NCBI GenBank assembly: GCA_910578235.1
Contig: CAJTPP010000011.1
Span: 13,291 to 38,956, forward strand
Source: an uncultured Clostridia bacterium
Lineage (GTDB): Bacteria; Bacillota; Clostridia; UBA1381
Length of the DNA stretch: 25,666 nt
Direction: 5' to 3'
Part shown: positions 1 to 7,199 of the stretch, in pieces
Position numbering within the stretch: position 1 is the first letter of the stretch
How the letters are laid out: every line of letters begins with the position of its first letter
The notes under the pieces: model-generated
The model's database searches: none
What the model was told of the DNA's origin: nothing
The model's input: only the letters and a program-made list of their open reading frames with translations
Program-made: the position numbers and the translations under genes

Positions 1-1
1 C

Positions 2-988
2 GCGTTTCTTATCGCAGGCGGAATTATATTCACTCGCGGCGGCGTTACGAATGAATTACTTTTGAATTTGCTGTTCTATGTAATTATTACACCTGTTATT
101 GCCACAACTCTTACAAAAATTATGTTTATGAGCGAGGACTCAATGATTGTAAATGACGCGATACAAAGAGTAGACAGCGTGCTGAACGCTCCCCCGCTGT
201 CCGAGAGTGCAAGAACAAAAATTCCGCGCGATAATTCGGTTGTGTTGGAAAATGTAAGTTACAGCTATGATGGTGAAAAAGACGCAATCCATAATATATC
301 GCTTAATATAAAATCTGGTCAGACAGTTGCGTTTGTCGGTCCTTCCGGCGGCGGTAAAACAACGCTTGCTAACCTTATATCACGATTTTTTGACGCGCAG
401 AAAGGAAAAGTGCTTATCGGCGGAGTGAATATAAGAGAATTTAAGAAAGACAATTTAATGAATATGGTTTCATTTGTATTTCAAGATAGCAGGCTTATTA
501 AAACATCAATCCTTGAAAATGTGAAAATGGCGAAACCAAACGCGTCAAGACAAGAAGTTATTGAAGCGTTAAAGGCGGCGCAATGTGAGGATATTATCAA
601 AAAACTTCCGAATGGTGTTGACACGGTAATCGGAACAAAGGGCGTATATCTTTCGGGCGGTGAACAGCAGCGAATAGCGATTGCGCGCGCTATGCTCAAA
701 AATGCGCCTATACTTGTTCTTGACGAAGCGACAGCTTTTGCCGACCCCGATAATGAGGTACTTGTTCAAAAAGCGTTTGCAGCTATGTCAAAAAACAAAA
801 CCGTTATTATGGTAGCTCACAGATTGACTACTGTTCAGAACGCCGACTGCATTTATGTACTGAAAGACGGTGAAATTGAGGAAAGCGGAAATCATACCGA
901 GCTTTTGCAAAAAGGCGGTTTATACAGCAGAATGTGGAATGAGTATAAGACTTCTGTTAATTGGAAAGTAGGTGTGTCAAATGATTAA
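2..988 (+). CDS. ABC exporter half-transporter, ATPase part (5' truncated by window edge)
   Basis: The frame is open from the first bases, so the real start lies upstream; the first visible in-frame start (TTG at 62) is internal. The visible protein has the last membrane helices followed by a complete ATPase: Walker A GPSGGGKTT, Q-loop VFQDS, signature LSGGEQQRIAIARA, Walker B ILVLDEATAF and H-loop VAHRL. This is one half of an exporter of the MdlB/MsbA type; the substrate cannot be read from sequence. In the D-loop region FADPDNE stands where the partner has SLDVENE, so the two ATPase sites of the dimer may not be equivalent. It overlaps the next gene by 8 nt, which supports translational coupling and a heterodimer. 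Confidence 0.93.
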   Translation, partial: AFLIAGGIIFTRGGVTNELLLNLLFYVIITPVIATTLTKIMFMSEDSMIVNDAIQRVDSVLNAPPLSESARTKIPRDNSVVLENVSYSYDGEKDAIHNISLNIKSGQTVAFVGPSGGGKTTLANLISRFFDAQKGKVLIGGVNIREFKKDNLMNMVSFVFQDSRLIKTSILENVKMAKPNASRQEVIEALKAAQCEDIIKKLPNGVDTVIGTKGVYLSGGEQQRIAIARAMLKNAPILVLDEATAFADPDNEVLVQKAFAAMSKNKTVIMVAHRLTTVQNADCIYVLKDGEIEESGNHTELLQKGGLYSRMWNEYKTSVNWKVGVSND

Positions 989-2711
989 ATTTATACAAAG
1001 ACGATTTGCACTATCGAAGCAGGGTGCAAAAGATTTAATAAAAGGCTGTATCGCACAGGCAGTTTTGAACATTTCACTGATGTTTCCTGTCGGACTTTTA
1101 TATTATTTTGTATGCACCTTAATGGACGGAGGTGTAGACGGAGCGCAGTCGGCATTTTATATAATAGGCTGTATAGTGTGCCTGCTGTTTACTTTTGTCG
1201 CAACTTGGTTTCAGTATAACGGGACATATCTTGCTACCTATGTTGAAAGTGGTGTCAGACGAATTTCTCTTGCTGAAAAGCTGCGAAAAATACCTCTATC
1301 GTTTTTTGGCAAAAAGGACTTGGCTGATTTAACAAGCTCAATTATGAGCGACTGCGCTACCCTTGAACAAACATTTTCACATTATGTACCCACGCTTATC
1401 GGCTCTATAATATCAACTATTCTAATCGCGATAGGCTTATTTACATTCGATTGGCGAATGGCTTTTGCGGCGGTATGGGTATTGCCGATTGCGTTTCTTA
1501 TTGTAGCTTTTTCATCAAGGGTGCAAAATCATTTTAACAGAAAGCAGAGAAAAGCGGGCATAGAACTTGAGGAGGGTATTCAAGAATGTATTGAAACGCT
1601 ACGCGACTTGAAATCAAACAATGCTGAAAATAAGTACCTTAAAGGTTTGGATAAGAAAATTAAAATGGTAGAAACAAGGCATATTAAATCTGAACTTGCA
1701 ACAGCTTTATTTGTAGTCAGCGCAAGTTTTATTCTAAAACTCGGAATAGCAACTGTCGCGCTTGCCGGCTCAATATTGCTTATAAACGGAAGTTTATCTG
1801 TTCCTGTATTGTTTATGTTTCTGCTTGTCGCATCAAGGCTGTATGAGCCGTTAGAGGGCGCACTGCAAAACCTTGCGGCAGTTATTTCTACCAATACAAA
1901 TATTGAGCGTATGAATGAAATTCTCGACCACCCTATACAGACGGGTAAGGAAACAATAAATAATCGCGGCTATGACATAATTTTTGATAATGTCGGATTT
2001 GCATATAACACAGGTGAAACGGTACTTAAAAATGTTTCGTTTACCGCAAAGCAAGGCGAGGTTACGGCTCTTGTCGGTCCATCGGGCGGCGGTAAAACAA
2101 CGGTATCAAGACTTGCAGCAAGATTTTGGGATATTAACAGAGGTAAAATTACCGTTGGCGGCGAGGATATTTCAAAAATTGAGCCGGAAACACTGTTGTC
2201 GCTTTATTCAATCGTGTTCCAAGATGTTACTTTGTTTAATAATACTATTATGGAAAATATCCGTATCGGTAAAAAGAACGCAACAGACGCGGAAGTGCTG
2301 GCGGCGGCAAAACTTGCTAATTGTGATGAATTTGCTGACAAACTTGAAAACGGATATAACAGTATGATAGGCGAAAACGGCTGCGAACTGTCGGGTGGTG
2401 AGCGTCAGCGCATTTCAATAGCAAGAGCATTCCTAAAAGACGCGCCGATAATTCTTTTGGACGAAGCAACCGCATCACTTGATGTAGAAAATGAAACCGC
2501 TATTCAGCAAGCGTTATCGCGCTTGATTAAGAATAAAACGGTTATGATTATTGCACACAGAATGAGGACTGTCAGCGGCGCAGATAAGGTTGTGGTACTT
2601 GCCGATGGAATTGCAAAAGAACAAGGCGCACCTGATGAGCTGATGAAACAGAACGGTATTTATAAACATATGGCAGACTTGCAAATGCAAAGTCAGAGTT
2701 GGACTTTGTAA
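981..2711 (+). CDS. ABC exporter half-transporter, membrane plus ATPase domain
   Basis: About 576 residues, the usual length for a half-transporter: roughly 300 residues of membrane domain with several hydrophobic helices, then an ATPase with Walker A GPSGGGKTT (about residues 366-374), signature LSGGERQRISIARA (about 470), Walker B IILLDEATASLD and H-loop IAHRM. I chose ATG 981 over the in-frame GTG at 972 because an AGGTG ribosome site lies a few bases before 981 and the start overlaps the stop of the upstream ATPase gene. With its neighbour it should form a heterodimeric exporter in the cytoplasmic membrane. The substrate is unknown; drugs, peptides and siderophores are all possible for this family. 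Lying inside an element, it is probably cargo. Confidence 0.93.
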   Translation: MIKFIQRRFALSKQGAKDLIKGCIAQAVLNISLMFPVGLLYYFVCTLMDGGVDGAQSAFYIIGCIVCLLFTFVATWFQYNGTYLATYVESGVRRISLAEKLRKIPLSFFGKKDLADLTSSIMSDCATLEQTFSHYVPTLIGSIISTILIAIGLFTFDWRMAFAAVWVLPIAFLIVAFSSRVQNHFNRKQRKAGIELEEGIQECIETLRDLKSNNAENKYLKGLDKKIKMVETRHIKSELATALFVVSASFILKLGIATVALAGSILLINGSLSVPVLFMFLLVASRLYEPLEGALQNLAAVISTNTNIERMNEILDHPIQTGKETINNRGYDIIFDNVGFAYNTGETVLKNVSFTAKQGEVTALVGPSGGGKTTVSRLAARFWDINRGKITVGGEDISKIEPETLLSLYSIVFQDVTLFNNTIMENIRIGKKNATDAEVLAAAKLANCDEFADKLENGYNSMIGENGCELSGGERQRISIARAFLKDAPIILLDEATASLDVENETAIQQALSRLIKNKTVMIIAHRMRTVSGADKVVVLADGIAKEQGAPDELMKQNGIYKHMADLQMQSQSWTL

Positions 2712-2898
2712 TCGTGGAATAGGGATATGTGAAGCTACAATGAGGTGTATAAAATATAATATTTACAGAGTGAAAAAGGTAAAATTGAAACAAAATATTG
2801 AAACTACCTTTTGTATTTTGTCAAAAAAAGCGTAGTCAGAACAAAATACTTTTTACCCACCGTTGCGAAAATTGTTAAACATTTACATTTTAATGGAT

Positions 2899-2950
2899 AT
2901 TGCGTTATATTATGCGTTTTTACGGCGTATGATGTAACGCAATTTTTTTG
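2899..2950 (+). terminator. Rho-independent terminator after the ABC pair
   Basis: The arms 2899-2916 and 2926-2943 pair over 18 positions with three G-U pairs and no true mismatch. A run of seven T follows. The hairpin lies 190 nt after the ABC stop codon, with no gene between. Confidence 0.75.
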
Positions 2951-3132
2951 TGCAAAATACCTCAGACAAAATTTTTTTGTCCTTGTATGCAAAATATCTG
3001 TTTTACAACAGTTTAATCAGTTTTCTTTTGGTTTCTTACCGATAAAACTCGGTAAATGGTATTTTGAAAGACCACCGCCGAACTCCGTTTGATTTCAATT
3101 CATTCAAATTTTAATCAAACGGAGGAATTACA
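2951..3132 (+). promoter_or_regulatory. Leader of the sigma-like gene, with a hairpin over its ribosome site
   Basis: The AT-rich leader holds small hairpins (2998-3011 with CTGTT/AACAG arms, 3036-3055 with TTACCG/CGGTAA arms). It then has a perfect 12-bp inverted repeat: CTCCGTTTGATT at 3083-3094 and AATCAAACGGAG at 3113-3124, with an 18-nt loop. The right arm contains the GGAGG-type ribosome site (3121-3125) of the gene starting at 3133, so the folded RNA would hide it. No convincing promoter was seen. The long ORFs that can be drawn through 2804-3092 on both strands look like chance. Confidence 0.6.
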
Positions 3133-3636
3133 ATGTCAAAGGATTACAGAAAATCCGATTATGGAATTAACAAATACAGTGAGGGTATTGTTTATCGTTA
3201 TGCGGACGGCAGCAGATTAACAATAACTTTTGAAATGATAGTTGCAGTCAATCCTGCATTTAAAAAAGATGATTTTAATAAAATCAAGGCATTTTCCGAT
3301 GACTGCTATCACAGAGAAGCAAAAGCAGAATACAATCAATCATACTATGTCAAATCATCACTTAATGAAAGCGTGAGCAGCGATTGGTTATCAACTACGC
3401 CGTTAGAAGCCGAACTCTTTGAAAAATGGGACAAGCAGTTGTATATGGCAAAGGCTTATGAAGCTATTAACTCCATATTAACGCCTATTCAAAGAAAACG
3501 GCTTCTTTTACATATTAAAGGCTTGACCACTCGGCAAATAGCCGATATTGAGGGCAATACACAAACGGCTATATGGAAAAGCATTGATGCGGCAGTAGAG
3601 AAAATAAAAAAATATTTAAGAAATTTTACAAAATAG
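3133..3636 (+). CDS. Sigma-70 region-4-like regulator of the mobile element
   Basis: 167 residues; ATG preceded by GGAGG at 7-nt spacing. The C-terminal third (about residues 112-162), containing LTPIQRKRLLLHIKGLTTRQ and QTAIWKSIDAAVEKIKKYL, has the spacing of a sigma-70 region-4 helix-turn-helix. The N-terminal part contains the strand-like YRYADGSRLTITFEM and a charged middle segment that I do not recognise. Proteins of this build are common near the recombinase end of conjugative and integrative elements of gut Firmicutes, where they are presumed to direct element transcription. The stop codon runs into a small GGGTT/AACCC hairpin (3636-3649). The role as a true sigma factor rather than a DNA-binding regulator is inference. 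Confidence 0.75.
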   Translation: MSKDYRKSDYGINKYSEGIVYRYADGSRLTITFEMIVAVNPAFKKDDFNKIKAFSDDCYHREAKAEYNQSYYVKSSLNESVSSDWLSTTPLEAELFEKWDKQLYMAKAYEAINSILTPIQRKRLLLHIKGLTTRQIADIEGNTQTAIWKSIDAAVEKIKKYLRNFTK

Positions 3637-4190
3637 GGTTGTCAAACCCACTGATTTTTCACATTAAGTGAGAGGACATTTTACGGACAACCTCTTGTAG
3701 CGTTGTCGGCGATAAAATTAAAATATCCTTTCCTATGAAAAATCTACTGTTCATTGACAAAGAAAACTCGCAAGATAACGGCGATGTAGCATAAAGAGCA
3801 TACGGGTACATCTCGATTGATAAGCCTGTGTTTGATACGCCAAGACTTCCGACAAGAGCCGAGTCTTTGAAAGGTTGGCTTCTACTTCTCTTTTCGCAAA
3901 GGGAACTCTTGACGGAACGAGCGATAAATATTTTAATCACAGGCTTATTCAATCGTAATAATGATACTTCTGCCCAGCCACAGCTTGAGCGTTAAAAGCG
4001 TCGCACGCAACGGGGGCAGCTCGGACGGTTGTCGGAGAGTGTGAAATTCCTATGGGCAGCGTAGTTTGCTGCCGCCCGTATTGCTTATATAATTTTAATA
4101 TCAGACATTAAGGGATTATTATGTAGTCTTTTGATGTGTGATATTAACTCATAGCGTACAAGCGTACAGACATAAAATATATACATCAAA
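3637..4190. other. 554-nt gap with strong secondary-structure potential, no convincing gene
   Basis: No ORF here has a ribosome site. A start-less plus-frame stretch (3795-3995) encodes plausible protein (ending NNDTSAQPQLER) and could be a gene remnant; an antisense frame (3659-3952) is open but starts at TTG without a ribosome site. The inverted repeat 3814-3830 / 3938-3955 (17 paired bases, one bulge) encloses further pairing. A GC-rich block (about 3968-4080) contains CTGCCC/GGGCAG and GGCAGC/GCTGCC arms. This looks more like a structured RNA or a decayed gene than spacer. Confidence 0.4.
4153..4179 (+). promoter_or_regulatory. Tandem 8-bp repeat and -10-like box before the small gene and recombinase
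   Basis: AGCGTACA occurs twice back to back (4153-4160, 4161-4168), followed at once by GACATAAAATA (4169-4179). CATAAAATA fits the -10 pattern CATAnnnTA of sporulation sigma-K promoters, but no -35 at the right distance was found. The tandem repeat suggests a regulator-binding site. The small gene starts 24 nt further on. Confidence 0.3.
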
Positions 4191-4202
4191 GGAGTGTTGC
4201 GT

Positions 4203-4376
4203 ATGGTTAATGATTACACAGTTATTTGTTCAAAAGATAATATTATAGATAACAAAGAACTTATTTTAAGCATTCAGAAAGCAATGCTCATTACACTATT
4301 TGAAACAGGAAAAATAAATATGGCTCAATATACTAATGCTGCTCAAATTCTTGAAAAGAAATTTAGTCAGCGTTAA
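4203..4376 (+). CDS. Small protein (57 aa) preceding the recombinase, SHOCT-like C-terminus
   Basis: ATG 4203 has an AAAGGAG ribosome site at 8 nt, which decides the start over an in-frame GTG at 4194 that lies within the ribosome site. The C-terminal half (ITLFETGKINMAQYTNAAQI...) resembles the short amphipathic SHOCT motif, in which a Gly-x-Ile turn separates two helices; this match is by eye. The gene lies 57 nt before the recombinase, in the same direction and probably the same transcript. An accessory role such as excision or directionality factor is possible from position only; the function is unknown. Confidence 0.65.
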   Translation: MVNDYTVICSKDNIIDNKELILSIQKAMLITLFETGKINMAQYTNAAQILEKKFSQR

Positions 4377-4433
4377 TTTTTTTGCGTTCATAATCGTATG
4401 ATGCTAAAATATTAACGAAAGGAGTTGAGAGAT

Positions 4434-6056
4434 ATGCTTAATGTAGCAGCATATTGTCGAGTATCGACAGACAAAGATGACCAAGCAAATTCATTTGAAA
4501 GTCAGAAGCGTTATTTTGAGGAGTATATAAAAAGAAATCCCGATTGGGAACTAACCGAAATATACGCTGATGAGGGACTGACGGGAACTACAACGAAAAA
4601 AAGGAAGGCATTTAATAAAATGATAGCCGATGCACATCTCGGTAAATTTGACAGGGTATTGACAAAGGAAGTCAGCCGTTTCGCAAGAAATACGGTTGAT
4701 ACGCTGCAATTCACAAGAGAATTAAAAGCTATAAACATAGGCGTTTTATTTATGCTTGATAATATTGATACACTTGCGCCGGACGGTGAACTTCGTTTGA
4801 CGATTATGGCTTCGCTTGCACAGGAAGAAAGTCGTAAAACTTCCGAACGTGTAAAATGGGGACAGAAACGACAGATGGAAAAAGGTGTTGTTTTCGGACG
4901 GGATATGCTCGGATATGATGTTCACGGCGGAAAAATGTATATCAACGAGGAAGGCGCAGAAATTGTTAAGCTGATTTTTCATAAGTTTGTGAACGAGAAA
5001 AAAGGTACATATACGATAAGCAGAGAATTAAGAGAAGCAGGCTATAAAACAATAACAGGAAACGCTATGTGGACTAATACGGTGATTTTGAAAGCCCTGC
5101 GTAATGAAAAATACTGCGGCGATTTAATACAGAGAAAAACTTATACACCCGACTATCTTACCCACGCAAAGAAATATAATCACGGTGAAGAAGATTTTGT
5201 TGTACTCAGAAATCATCACGAGCCTATAATTTCAAGAGAATTGTGGGAGATGGCGCAAGAGGAACTTGACAAGAAAGCACCAAGTGAGGAAATTAAAAAC
5301 AAGCACAGTAATCGTTATCCGTTGTCGGGTAAAATTGTTTGCGGCTGCTGTGGACATAAATTCGTAGCGAGAAGTAAAAAGCGGAAGGACGGAAGTGTTT
5401 ATAAAGCGTGGCGATGTTATAACTCGGCACAGCACGGAACATCTAAAATTGATAAAGCAGGAAATCATATAGGCTGCGATGTTAAATCTCAAATTCGTGA
5501 TGAAGATTTTATGCTTGCAATTCAAAAAGTTGTTGAGTGTCTTGATGTTAATCGAGATACAATTTTGAAAGGTTTAACAGATGTTTTGAAAATCGTGTTT
5601 TCATACGAACAGAAACAGACAGTTGATAAAACAGCAGTACAAAATAAGCTGACAAATTTGCGTTCAAAGCAGGAAAAACTACTTGACCTATATTTAAGCG
5701 AGGACTTATCAAAAGAGGCATACAGAGAAAAAAAGGCTTTATATGAAACGGAAATATCAGAACTTGAAAGCATACTGAACGGCGCAAACACAGAAATTGC
5801 ATCATATGATTATAATCAAGCAATAAATGATATAACAGAATATATGACTAATCTGCTTTATGCAAGAGAGCGTGATGAGATTTTTTATAAAAACCTTGTT
5901 GAGAAAATAGTGGTACATAGTCGGGAGGACATTGATGTTTATTTGAACTTGCTCCCACACAAATGGAAAGTAGTGTTAAATTCAGTGTTAAGCACTGATG
6001 ACTTGTGTGGGAGCATTTTAAGCACGATGTCGGTACAGAAGAATTGGCGCATTTAG
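4434..6056 (+). CDS. Large serine recombinase (site-specific integrase of the element)
   Basis: 540 residues from ATG 4434 (AAAGGAG at 9 nt). The resolvase-type catalytic domain (about 1-150) starts with AAYCRVSTDKDDQ, nucleophile Ser11, and has the typical FDRVLTKEVSRFARN segment. A recombinase domain follows (about 160-270), then a zinc ribbon with CGCCGH near 302-307 and further Cys near 327 and 347, then a coiled coil (about 385-450), as in TndX/TnpX-type integrases. Such enzymes cut both att sites with a two-base stagger and join them through a phosphoserine link, giving integration or excision. The last ten or so codons and the TAG stop are read out of frame in cotJC sequence, so the C-terminus depends on the integration site. 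Confidence 0.93.
   Translation: MLNVAAYCRVSTDKDDQANSFESQKRYFEEYIKRNPDWELTEIYADEGLTGTTTKKRKAFNKMIADAHLGKFDRVLTKEVSRFARNTVDTLQFTRELKAINIGVLFMLDNIDTLAPDGELRLTIMASLAQEESRKTSERVKWGQKRQMEKGVVFGRDMLGYDVHGGKMYINEEGAEIVKLIFHKFVNEKKGTYTISRELREAGYKTITGNAMWTNTVILKALRNEKYCGDLIQRKTYTPDYLTHAKKYNHGEEDFVVLRNHHEPIISRELWEMAQEELDKKAPSEEIKNKHSNRYPLSGKIVCGCCGHKFVARSKKRKDGSVYKAWRCYNSAQHGTSKIDKAGNHIGCDVKSQIRDEDFMLAIQKVVECLDVNRDTILKGLTDVLKIVFSYEQKQTVDKTAVQNKLTNLRSKQEKLLDLYLSEDLSKEAYREKKALYETEISELESILNGANTEIASYDYNQAINDITEYMTNLLYARERDEIFYKNLVEKIVVHSREDIDVYLNLLPHKWKVVLNSVLSTDDLCGSILSTMSVQKNWRI
5951..6014 (+). repeat. Nested inverted repeats in the 3' end of the recombinase gene, next to the element border
   Basis: A perfect 12-bp inverted repeat is formed by GCTCCCACACAA (5951-5962) and TTGTGTGGGAGC (6003-6014). 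Between its arms sits a second one, TCAGTG (5982-5987) and CACTGA (5993-5998). The outer repeat ends about 12 nt before the first recognisable cotJC codon, so it may be part of the recombinase binding site or a stem-loop at the element end. Confidence 0.65.
6015..6035. other. Probable right attachment junction (element / cotJC)
   Basis: CotJC-like protein begins at the GAT codon 6026-6028 (DVGTEELAHLE) in a frame different from the recombinase, while the preceding residues do not fit CotJC. The crossover of a serine recombinase should therefore lie within about 6015-6035. The exact core dinucleotide cannot be set without the other junction. Confidence 0.55.
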
Positions 6057-6457
6057 AAATTGTCGGATCACTTGTCGCACAGCTTAGTAAAGGTGCACCT
6101 CCAAAGGAGTGGAATGAAATGGGGTCATGGGAGTATTATGCGGATAATGGCGCGTCGGTTTTTCCTCAGAATTCTCAGGGTTCACCATTTAATGCTGCTT
6201 CCATTGCGGTAACTGGTGATCCGCTTACAAACTTGTATGAAGATTTAGCAGCAGAACAAAAGGCAAGAGCTGTATATGATAATATACTACGTTTGTCAGA
6301 TGACCCTGACGTTAATGAAGTAATTAAATTCCTTCGTCAACGTGAGATAGTACACTTCCAGAGATTTGGTGAAGCGTTAGATAAAATGCAGTCAAATTTA
6401 CAGCACAAAAAAGTATATGGAACCGGCATAAAGAAACCGGATTGCGGATGTAATTAA
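6026..6457 (+). pseudogene. cotJC: 3' part of spore-coat gene cotJC, interrupted by the element
   Basis: About 143 residues starting DVGTEELAHLEIVGSLVAQL and containing EYYADNGASVFPQN, GDPLTNLYEDLAAEQKARA, DDPDVNEVIKFLRQREIVHF and QRFGEALDKM. These are characteristic of CotJC, a coat protein of the manganese-catalase-like fold: E of GTEE-x-AH, E of YEDLAAEQKA and RE-x-VHFQRF carry the di-metal ligands. Full CotJC is about 190 residues, so roughly the first 60-70, including the first half of the di-metal site, are missing here. There is no ribosome site at this end; a frame-compatible GTG (6005) is not convincing. If the element excises, the frame could be restored. A strong terminator follows, and the C-terminus ends in CGCN. 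Confidence 0.85.
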
Positions 6458-6470
6458 TATAAAACGATAA

Positions 6471-6517
6471 AACTGATCTGTTTCTATTTAATATAAATAG
6501 GGACAGATTGGTTTTTT
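6471..6517 (+). terminator. Terminator of cotJC
   Basis: A 19-bp stem (6471-6489 with 6495-6513, G-U pairs included) with a 5-nt loop and a run of six T, beginning 13 nt after the cotJC stop. Confidence 0.85.
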
Positions 6518-6647
6518 ATAATAGATGTTATTAGATATATACAGCATCATGGAATATGGCGAATATTAAATAAATTTTCTTGAGCATTAATATGATTATA
6601 AGTGCTGTATGAGCATAAATGACATAACATAATAAATGATTTAAATA

Positions 6648-6794
6648 TTAAGAATTATTCTGACGGGAATTTATAACTGCAAGCATGTCACCAAGAGCTA
6701 CAAGATTAGCGGAAAGCGTATTTAATTCCTCAGTTGTTAACTGTTCGGCTAATTGACAAGCTATGGCAGACAAAAGAAATAAATCAGGACACAT
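6648..6794 (-). CDS. Small hydrophobic/acidic clostridial protein (48 aa, DUF6774-like)
   Basis: ATG at 6794 with AGAGGTG about 7 nt upstream; 48 residues containing LFLLSAIACQLAEQLTTEEL and LSANLVALGDMLAVI. The pattern (Cys-containing N-terminal helix, T-x-E-E-L turn, then a helix with LGDML) resembles, from memory, the small clostridial family DUF6774. Its function is unknown. It is convergent with cotJC, and no T-rich terminator hairpin was seen on its downstream side. Confidence 0.7.
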   Translation of the reverse strand: MCPDLFLLSAIACQLAEQLTTEELNTLSANLVALGDMLAVINSRQNNS

Positions 6795-6863
6795 AAAAAA
6801 CACCTCTTTTAATTATGATAGAAAAAACATGCAGATGAAAAAATAATTGATATATTATGTATC

Positions 6864-6883
6864 AGACGGGATTATTCCCGTCT
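6864..6883. repeat. Perfect 8-bp stem-loop between two small minus-strand genes
   Basis: AGACGGGA (6864-6871), TTAT loop, TCCCGTCT (6876-6883). No T-run follows directly on either strand, so it is not a classical terminator; on the minus strand a T-rich stretch begins only about 15-20 nt later. It may be a processing or stability element. Confidence 0.45.
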
Positions 6884-6898
6884 AAAAGTTGTGAAGCG

Positions 6899-6961
6899 CT
6901 AACAGCAGCATCTTCTGCATCTTCTTCTGCGTCTTCTATGGCAACAGCAGCATCTGCACAT
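6899..6961 (-). CDS. Possible Cys/Arg-only microprotein (20 aa)
   Basis: ATG at 6961 with AAAGGATG about 8 nt upstream. The 20 residues are one Met, nine Cys, nine Arg and one His, with blocks CCCC, RRRRRR and a final CCC before TAG. The overlapping frame encodes an acidic Ala/Glu/Asp stretch (…AIEDAEEDAEDAAVSASQLL…) that runs on to 6863 but has no start codon. The trinucleotide-rich DNA could therefore be a relic of that acidic gene. Composition and ribosome site favour a real metal- or nucleic-acid-binding peptide, but the support is thin. Confidence 0.35.
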   Translation of the reverse strand: MCRCCCCHRRRRRRCRRCCC

Positions 6962-7079
6962 ACAAATCATCCTTTCATAATATAAATTTCCTAAACTATA
7001 GGACATTATATATTATGCGTTAAGTAATCATTGTGTGCATAATGAAATATAAGTGTTTTATACTTAAATGTATGACGGA

Positions 7080-7199
7080 TTTATTGGCCATTTATGACAT
7101 TGAAAAGACCATTTATGTAGACATATTGTGTACAGTCTTAAGTTTTTCGACAAATTATTCCATAATATATTTTGTAAAAATATATTATGGAGGTTAAAA
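7080..7199 (+). repeat. Upstream block, copy 1 of a tandem duplication
   Basis: This stretch (…GGCCATTTATGACATTG…, GAAAAGACCATTTATG, TACAGTCTTAAGTTTTTC, CATAATATA) recurs with point changes at about 7577-7707 before the second XRE gene. Conservation of non-coding sequence as well as of the gene shows that promoter and gene were duplicated together. Repeated AGACCATTTATG-like boxes may be operator sites for the XRE products. No clean -35/-10 pair with 17-nt spacing was found. Confidence 0.6.

Noticed and set aside
2811..3092. 93-codon plus-strand frame before the sigma-like gene, with a mirror frame on the other strand
   Set aside because: It runs through a clear terminator hairpin and T-runs, is Phe/Val-rich from AT-rich DNA, and has no ribosome site.
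3659..3952. 97-codon minus-strand frame in the structured block downstream of the sigma-like gene
   Set aside because: TTG start without a ribosome site; it overlaps an inverted repeat and a plus-strand frame of equal quality, and I recognise no domain.
3600..4140. Possible group II intron domain V or catalytic RNA in the GC-rich block
   Set aside because: The characteristic domain V hairpin with its catalytic triad could not be found, and no reverse transcriptase is present.
6005..6025. GTG 6005 as a genuine start of the truncated cotJC
   Set aside because: No ribosome site, and the first residues (WEHFKH) do not fit CotJC; they belong to the element side of the junction.
6901..6960. Trinucleotide-rich stretch considered as a CRISPR-like or microsatellite array
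   Set aside because: The units are irregular and not separated by unique spacers; no cas genes are nearby. No CRISPR array was seen anywhere in the window.
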